Below are positions 58,809 to 64,000 of a DNA stretch of 64,000 nucleotides, piece by piece. Each line of letters begins with the position of its first letter. The first letter of the stretch is position 1. The translations under genes were made by a program, and so were the position numbers. The notes under the pieces were generated by a model, which saw only the letters and a program-made list of their open reading frames with translations, ran no database searches and was not told the origin of the DNA. This DNA is from Rubrivivax sp. (GTDB taxonomy: Bacteria; Pseudomonadota; Gammaproteobacteria; Burkholderiales; Burkholderiaceae_C): contig SEFA01000007.1 in the NCBI GenBank assembly GCA_004210455.1, forward strand, positions 46,339-110,338. The letters are read 5' to 3'.

Positions 58809-60290
58809 ATGAGCGAGACAGCATTCCATCCGGGCCGGCTGGTGATGGTGGACATCCAGGGCAAGACGCTGGATGCGACGACCGCGGCCTTCCTGCGCGA
58901 CAACAGGATCCGCGCGGTGTGCCTGTTCCGCAAGAACCTGGGCACCGAGGCCGAGGTCCGGCAGCTGACGCGCGACCTGCGCGAGGCGATGGGCGAGGAC
59001 GCGCTGATCGGGCTCGACCAGGAGGGCGGCTCGGTGGTGCGCGCGACCTTCCTGCCGCAGCCGCCGTCGGCGATGGCGTTGGGTGCGGCGGGCGACGAAG
59101 GGCTGGCCGAGCAGGTCGGCGCCGCCGTGGCGCGCGGGCTGCGCGGCATCGGCATCAACTGGAACTTTGCCCCGGTCACCGACATCAACAACAACCCGGC
59201 CAACCCGGTCATCGCCGAGCGCAGCTTCGGCGAGACCGCGGACACCGTCACGCGCCTGGCCGGCGCGTGGATGAAGGGCTCGATGGCGGCGGGCGTGGCC
59301 TGCTGCATCAAGCACTTCCCGGGGCACGGCGACACGCACGTCGACTCGCACCTGGACCTGCCGACGGTTGAGAAGTCCCGCGCCGAACTGGATGCGCTCG
59401 AACTCAAGCCCTTCCAGGCGCTGCGCGACGTGGCGCCCTCGATCATGACGGCGCACATCGTCTATCCGAAGATCGACCCGCAGTACCCGGCGACGCTGTC
59501 CAAGACGATCCTCGGCGGGATCCTCCGCGATGAGTACGGCTTTGACGGCGTCGTCATCACCGACGCGCTGATGATGAAGGCCATCGCCGAACGCTACGGC
59601 TATGCGAAGGCGGCGGTGCTGGCGATCAACGCCGGGGCCGACATGATCCTGGCGCAGGGCACGCTGGACGAGCAGGCGCAGGCGATCCATGCGCTGCAGG
59701 ATGCGCTGTCGCGCGGCGGCCTGAGCGTCGTGCGCGGTCGTCAGGCCGAAGCGCGGCTGGACAAGCTGGCGCGAGATTTTCCGGTCCGTTTCGACGACTA
59801 CCAAGGCGCGCAGCGCGAGGCCGACGACGTGCTGATGCGTCGCGCCTGGGCCGCGGGCCTGAGCGCGCTGCGCGGCGCGAAGCCGCCGGCGGTCGATCGT
59901 CCGATCCGCGTGCTGGTGCAGGACGAAGTGCCGACCGACGGTGTCTCCGAAGCCGGACCGACAGGCGCGCAGGTGCGCGCGCTGTTCGAGGGTTACGGCG
60001 ACGTCGAGTTCGTTTCCCTCTGCGACATCGCGGCGCTCGACTGGGTGCAGGTGCCGAAGGATGATCGCTTCACGATCGTGGCCTCGACGCACCGGGCGCG
60101 CTACGGCGCCAACGCCGCCGCGTGGACGCCCGATCTGCACCTGGTGCTCTGGAATCCGTTCCAGGCGCTGGATGTCTCGGCACCGACGGTGATCAGCTGG
60201 GGTTACGCCGACGGCGCGCTGGCCGCGCTCGGCGCCTGGCTGCAAGGCCGCGGCGAGGCCGGCGGCCAGTCGCCGGTCACGCTGGATTGA
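58809..60290 (+). CDS. Glycoside hydrolase family 3 beta-N-acetylhexosaminidase
   Basis: 493 residues, cytoplasmic. Splits GlcNAc from chitobiose or muropeptides. The GH3 NagZ motif KHFPGHGDTHVDSH with the Asp/His acid-base pair and the nucleophile Asp in VVITDALMMKAI are present; a C-terminal domain of ~150 residues is beyond the short NagZ form and resembles the two-domain hexosaminidases of Gram-positives. Supplies free GlcNAc to the kinase. Confidence 0.93.
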   Translation: MSETAFHPGRLVMVDIQGKTLDATTAAFLRDNRIRAVCLFRKNLGTEAEVRQLTRDLREAMGEDALIGLDQEGGSVVRATFLPQPPSAMALGAAGDEGLAEQVGAAVARGLRGIGINWNFAPVTDINNNPANPVIAERSFGETADTVTRLAGAWMKGSMAAGVACCIKHFPGHGDTHVDSHLDLPTVEKSRAELDALELKPFQALRDVAPSIMTAHIVYPKIDPQYPATLSKTILGGILRDEYGFDGVVITDALMMKAIAERYGYAKAAVLAINAGADMILAQGTLDEQAQAIHALQDALSRGGLSVVRGRQAEARLDKLARDFPVRFDDYQGAQREADDVLMRRAWAAGLSALRGAKPPAVDRPIRVLVQDEVPTDGVSEAGPTGAQVRALFEGYGDVEFVSLCDIAALDWVQVPKDDRFTIVASTHRARYGANAAAWTPDLHLVLWNPFQALDVSAPTVISWGYADGALAALGAWLQGRGEAGGQSPVTLD

Positions 60291-60343
60291 AGCCGGCTAC
60301 CGCCGCCCCCGCCAAGCACTGCATCGCACCGAGGTCCTCCCCC

Positions 60344-61675
60344 ATGAGCTCCTTGAAGACTCCTCCCGCCGCCGACGCGGCGGACACCCGCAGCCCCATC
60401 CGCTGGGTGTCCAGCCTGTACTTCGTGCAGGGCATGCAGTTCTTCGTCGTCATGCTCATCGCCGGCCTGATGTTCAAGAACATGGGCGTGGCCAACGACC
60501 AGATCGCGCGATGGACCGGACTGCTCGGCCTTGCCTGGGCGTTCAAGCCGCTGTGGAGTCCGTTCCTGGAGCTCGCACGCAGCAAGAAGCTCATCGTGGT
60601 CGCCGGGCAGTACACCGGCGCCGTGGGACTGGGCCTGATGGTGGTGGCGCTGCAGTTGCCGATGTGGTTTGCGGCCAGCATCGCCGTGCTGTTCCTGCTG
60701 GCCTATGCGTCGGCGACGCATGACATCGCCTGCGACGGGCTCTACATGGCCTCGCTCGACGACAAGCAGCAGGCAGCCTATGCCGGCTGGCAGGGCGCGT
60801 TCTTCAACGCGTCGAAGTTCCTGACGCTCGGCGGGCTGCTCGTGCTGGCGGGGCATCTGGAGCGCGGCATCGGCGTGATGAACGCCTGGTCAGTGATCTT
60901 CGCGATGCTGGCGGTGCTGCTCTTCGTGCTGGCGAGCTACAACGCCTATGCCTTGCCGGGCGCGCTCAACACCGATCACGCCGATCTCACCGTCGAAGGC
61001 GTCTGGCAGACCCTGCGCGAGGTGATCGCCGATTTCCTCAGGAAGCCCGGCATCTGGCTGATGATCCTGTTCATCGTGATGTTCCGCTTCGCCGAAGGTC
61101 AGGTGCAGACGATCGGGCCGCTGTTCCTGATCGAGCCGCGCGAGAAGGGCGGCCTCGGTCTGACGACGGAGCAGGTCGGCGGGATCTACGGCACCGTGGG
61201 CACGGCGGCGTTCCTGGTCGGCAGCATCGTCGGCGGCTACTTCACGAGCTGGCTGAGTCTGCGTCGCGCGATGCCGTTCCTGATCGTCGCGATGGTGGTG
61301 CCCAACGCGACCTTCTACTACCTGGCTGTCACGATGCCGGCGGACCTGTGGCACGTCGGCGTTGCCGTGGCGGTCGAGATGCTGGGATACGGCTTCGGCT
61401 TCGTCGGGATGATCCTCTTCATCATGCAGGTCGTGGCGCCCGGCAAGTACCAGACGGCGCATTACGCGCTGGGCTCCGGTGTGATGCAGCTGGGCTTCAT
61501 CCTCTCGAAGACGATCAGCGGCGACATCCAGATCTCGATGGGTTACGAGCAATTCTTCCTGTGGACGATCGGCTGCGGCGTCCCGGCGCTGGTCCTCCTG
61601 CTCTTCGTGCGCATGCCCGGCAAGGCCGACAAGCCGGTTCAAGCCGTGCCGGCACCGGTGGAGAGCGCGACATGA
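60344..61675 (+). CDS. MFS transporter, AmpG-like, probable chitobiose/GlcNAc permease
   Basis: 443 residues, about twelve membrane helices. N-terminal VSSLYFVQGMQFFVVMLIAGLMFKNMGV, then the cytoplasmic loop motif WAFKPLWSPFLEL and YASATHDIACDGLYMASL, all typical of AmpG-related MFS proteins. Placement between the hexosaminidase and the GH16-like gene implies uptake of GlcNAc or chitin disaccharide. Its stop overlaps the next gene by ATGA. Confidence 0.85.
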   Translation: MSSLKTPPAADAADTRSPIRWVSSLYFVQGMQFFVVMLIAGLMFKNMGVANDQIARWTGLLGLAWAFKPLWSPFLELARSKKLIVVAGQYTGAVGLGLMVVALQLPMWFAASIAVLFLLAYASATHDIACDGLYMASLDDKQQAAYAGWQGAFFNASKFLTLGGLLVLAGHLERGIGVMNAWSVIFAMLAVLLFVLASYNAYALPGALNTDHADLTVEGVWQTLREVIADFLRKPGIWLMILFIVMFRFAEGQVQTIGPLFLIEPREKGGLGLTTEQVGGIYGTVGTAAFLVGSIVGGYFTSWLSLRRAMPFLIVAMVVPNATFYYLAVTMPADLWHVGVAVAVEMLGYGFGFVGMILFIMQVVAPGKYQTAHYALGSGVMQLGFILSKTISGDIQISMGYEQFFLWTIGCGVPALVLLLFVRMPGKADKPVQAVPAPVESAT

Positions 61676-62571
61676 AGCGGCTCCTGCTCGGCGCGCTTGT
61701 CGCACTCGCGTGTTCGGCGCAGGCCGCCACGCCGCAGTTCTTCTTCGACGACTTCAGCTACGCCGATACGACGGCGATGTTCCAGCAAGGCTGGACGGCG
61801 CGCAGCGCGGCTGGCCATCCGGGGCTGCCCGGCGCGCGCTGGGCGCCGGAAGCGTTGAGTCTTGTCGACGGCAAGCTGCGTCTGCGCGGCACGACGGACG
61901 GCACCGGGGCGGGCACGACGCAGGTGCAGGTCTGCCACCAGCGCAAGTATCTGGCCGGCACCTATGCCGCGCGCGTGCGCTTCAGCGACCAGCCGGTGAG
62001 CGGCGCCGACGGCGATCCGGTGATCCAGACCTTCTACGCCGTGAGCCCGCTGAAGCACGACTTCGATCCCGAGTTCAGCGAGCTCGACTGGGAATACCTG
62101 CCCAACGGCGGCTGGGGCAGCGAGAAGACGCGAATCTACGGCATCACCTGGCAGACGGTGCGGCTGGATCCCTGGCTGGCGTTCAACCAGCAGCATGAGG
62201 AATTCGGCGCGTTGGGCGCACCGGGCAAGGACTGGCACACGCTGGTGATGCAAGTCGCGGACGGACGCACGCACTGGTTCATCGACGGTCGCAAGATCGA
62301 CGAGCACGGCGGCCGGAATTATCCGGTGGTGCCGCTGTCGATCAACTTCAACCTGTGGTTCTCCCCGGGAGGGCCGCTGCCGCAGGGACTCGCCGGCGGT
62401 CCGCCGCGCGTGTACGAGGAGGACGTCGACTGGGTCTTCCATGCGAAGGACACGGTGTTGAGCCCGGCCGCAGTGGAGGCGCAGGTGAAGCGCTGGCGCG
62501 CCGGCGGCGTGACGCGCCTCGACCAGGTGCCGGCCGCCGAGCCGGCGCTCGAGAGCCGCTGCGACTTCTGA
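61672..62571 (+). CDS. Secreted GH16-like glycoside hydrolase
   Basis: 299 residues with a signal peptide (MKRLLLGALVALACSAQA). A jelly-roll domain follows: FFDDFSYADTTAMFQQGW, LRLRGTTDGTGAG, and the key SELDWEYLP motif in which ELDWE carries the nucleophile, helper Asp and acid/base of GH16; then TLVMQVADGRTHWFIDGRKI. GH16 enzymes cut beta-1,3/1,4 glucans or related chains; inside this operon the likely target is a fungal-wall or chitin-associated glucan (inference). Confidence 0.75.
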   Translation: MKRLLLGALVALACSAQAATPQFFFDDFSYADTTAMFQQGWTARSAAGHPGLPGARWAPEALSLVDGKLRLRGTTDGTGAGTTQVQVCHQRKYLAGTYAARVRFSDQPVSGADGDPVIQTFYAVSPLKHDFDPEFSELDWEYLPNGGWGSEKTRIYGITWQTVRLDPWLAFNQQHEEFGALGAPGKDWHTLVMQVADGRTHWFIDGRKIDEHGGRNYPVVPLSINFNLWFSPGGPLPQGLAGGPPRVYEEDVDWVFHAKDTVLSPAAVEAQVKRWRAGGVTRLDQVPAAEPALESRCDF

Positions 62572-62590
62572 TCCTTTCGACTTCCTTCCC

Positions 62591-63664
62591 ATGAACCCTC
62601 CCTCGAAACGCATCGCGTCCGTCGATGCGCTGCGCGGTCTGGCCGTGGCCGCGATGCTGCTGGTCAACAACCCCGGCGACTGGGGCTACATCTACGCGCC
62701 GCTCGAGCACGCGGCCTGGAACGGCTGGACACCGACGGACCTGGTGTTCCCGTTCTTCCTGTTCATCGTGGGCGTGTCGTTGTCCCTCGCGATGGGCGGA
62801 CGGATCGACGCCGGCGAAGGTGCGGCGCAGCGCGGCACGGTGATCAAGCGCGGGCTGCGCATCCTGGCGCTCGGGCTGGTGCTGCATGCGCTGGCCTGGT
62901 GGCTGATGGGCAAGCCGGCGCTGCGCATTCCCGGCGTGCTGCAGCGCATCGGCCTGTGCTTCGCCTTCGCCGGATTGATCGCGATCCAGTGGCGGGCGAC
63001 CGGGCAGCGCGTGTGGCTGGCGGCGCTGCTCGCCGGGTACGGCGCGCTGCTGCTGTGGGGCGGTCCGCTCGACAAGGCCGGCAACATCGCCAGCCGCATC
63101 GATGCCTGGCTGCTCGGTCCGCATGGCTATGAATGGAACGCGGCCACCGGCGCCGGCCACGACCCCGAAGGCATCGTGTCGACGCTCGGCGCGCTGGCGA
63201 CGACGCTGCTCGGCTGGCGCTGCGGCGAAGCCCTGCGCGCCGGGGCGCTGAAACGGCTCGCGGCCATCGGCCTGACGGCCGCCGCGGCCGGGTTCGCGCT
63301 CGATGCCATCGGCCTGATGCCGATCAACAAGAACCTTTGGACGCCGTCCTTCGTGCTGTTTACCGGCGGGCTCGCCGCGCTGGCGCTGCTGGGCGCGCAT
63401 GCGCTGATCGATCGGTGGGGCGCGCCGCCTCTGTTCCGCAGCTTCGGCGTCAACGCGATCGCCGCCTACGCCGGCGCGTGGATGTGCACGGTGTTCCTCG
63501 CGAGCTTCGGCTGGATGGCGCCGCTCTACGCGCACGGCTTCGGCTGGCTGGAGCCGCTCGTCGGACCGTACGGGCGCTCGCTGGTCTTCGCGCTGGCGTT
63601 CGTCGCCGTCTGGTGGGCGATCGTGCGCGTGCTCGACGCGCGTCGCCTCTACATCAAGGTGTGA
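62591..63664 (+). CDS. nagX: NagX-type membrane acyltransferase (DUF5009)
   Basis: 357 residues, about ten membrane helices. The N-terminal RIASVDALRGLAVAAMLLVNNPGDW is the signature of the heparan-alpha-glucosaminide N-acetyltransferase-like (HGSNAT/NagX) family, with LIVGVSLSLAMGGRI-type loop and FGVNAIAAYAGAW. It may acetylate or transport glucosamine across the membrane; the family's exact role in bacteria is not settled. In the nag operon. Confidence 0.88.
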   Translation: MNPPSKRIASVDALRGLAVAAMLLVNNPGDWGYIYAPLEHAAWNGWTPTDLVFPFFLFIVGVSLSLAMGGRIDAGEGAAQRGTVIKRGLRILALGLVLHALAWWLMGKPALRIPGVLQRIGLCFAFAGLIAIQWRATGQRVWLAALLAGYGALLLWGGPLDKAGNIASRIDAWLLGPHGYEWNAATGAGHDPEGIVSTLGALATTLLGWRCGEALRAGALKRLAAIGLTAAAAGFALDAIGLMPINKNLWTPSFVLFTGGLAALALLGAHALIDRWGAPPLFRSFGVNAIAAYAGAWMCTVFLASFGWMAPLYAHGFGWLEPLVGPYGRSLVFALAFVAVWWAIVRVLDARRLYIKV

Positions 63665-63705
63665 ACCCCGACGCGCCGTCCGGCGCGTGGACGGAGAATC
63701 GGGCG

Positions 63706-64000
63706 ATGAGCTTTTCCATCCGCATGCCGCCCGACATCCGCTCGGTGCGGGTCGGCGAGCACCCGGTCGTCGTCATCGACGACTTCATGGCAAATCCACA
63801 GGCCCTGGTGGAGGGGGCCTGCCAGGCCCGCTTCGAACGCTGCCCGGGCGCTGACGAGCGCAAGGGCTATCCAGGGCTGCGAGCGCCGGTCCCTGCGGCC
63901 TACACCGAGAGCCTGACCGAGCTGCTGGACCCGCTGATCCGGCTGAACTTCGGCGTTCCCGAGGAACTGCCGCTGCGCAAGTCTCCATGCACCTTCTCGG
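63706..64000 (+). CDS. DUF6445-like protein, 5' part (runs off the window)
   Basis: Open from ATG 63706 to the end of the window, no stop, 98 residues seen. Pattern: PVVVIDDFMANPQALVEGACQARF, then KGYPGLRAPVPAAYTESLTELLDPLI, matching DUF6445 proteins. Similar proteins are found beside carbohydrate-utilisation and TonB-receptor genes; the role is unknown. It continues the operon after nagX (gap 41 bases). Confidence 0.7.
   Translation, partial: MSFSIRMPPDIRSVRVGEHPVVVIDDFMANPQALVEGACQARFERCPGADERKGYPGLRAPVPAAYTESLTELLDPLIRLNFGVPEELPLRKSPCTFS

Overview
The window is GC-rich DNA, densely coded on both strands, and reads as a chromosomal segment of a betaproteobacterium of the order Burkholderiales. 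A Roseateles/Mitsuaria/Rubrivivax-like member of the Sphaerotilaceae fits best. This is inferred from the gene families and their arrangement (Gcr-type recombinase next to apaG, trpE-trpG-trpD-trpC with a Trp-rich leader peptide, a chitin/GlcNAc cluster, Aer-like and sCache chemoreceptors). No rRNA, intact tRNA, CRISPR array, insertion sequence or prophage was seen.

Layout. 1-15.4 kb: the 3' end of a GH18 chitinase, mgsA, a YCII-like exported protein, an XRE regulator plus frameshifted nucleotidyltransferase pair with a striking inverted repeat in front, an M28 peptidase, a dienelactone hydrolase, a DUF2157/DUF4401-GDYXXLXY membrane pair, a Fic C-terminal fragment, then housekeeping genes (mltA, gcr, apaG, a solute-binding protein, rpe, LMW-PTP, tag). 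15.4-29 kb: a protein of unknown family, an RND efflux pair, psuK-psuG for pseudouridine breakdown, an Aer-like chemoreceptor, and an exaC aldehyde dehydrogenase divergent from an AcoR-like sigma54 activator with a readable sigma54 promoter and dyad activator sites between them.

29.2-37.4 kb is the most unusual block. It holds an EEP-fold nuclease with a small overlapping partner. Divergent from these is a PAS-GAF-GAF-PAS sensor that looks like a histidine kinase but lacks its phospho-acceptor histidine. The sensor overlaps a gene for a pseudo-receiver fused to a CHAT (caspase-like) protease with an intact His/Cys dyad. Convergent to that pair are a metallo-beta-lactamase-fold hydrolase and a patatin-like phospholipase. 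I interpret it as a candidate phosphorylation-independent stress or defence module; this is inference from domain content and gene order.

37.6-48.5 kb: an exported alpha/beta hydrolase, a CusRS-like two-component system, an sCache chemoreceptor, an Old Yellow Enzyme divergent from a LysR regulator with a clear 20-bp palindrome, gph, a nitroreductase, an SDR enzyme, a LysR gene interrupted by one in-frame TGA, and a chalcone-isomerase-like protein. 48.6-54.7 kb: trp genes trpL-trpE-trpG-ltaE-trpD-trpC-ung, with a threonine aldolase gene embedded between trpG and trpD. 54.9-64 kb: a GlcNAc/chitin-oligosaccharide operon (GlcNAc kinase, GntR regulator, nagA, SIS-type deaminase, GH3 hexosaminidase, MFS permease, GH16-like secreted protein, NagX, DUF6445 protein) cut by the right edge. 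Together with the GH18 fragment at the left edge it suggests a chitin-degrading lifestyle.
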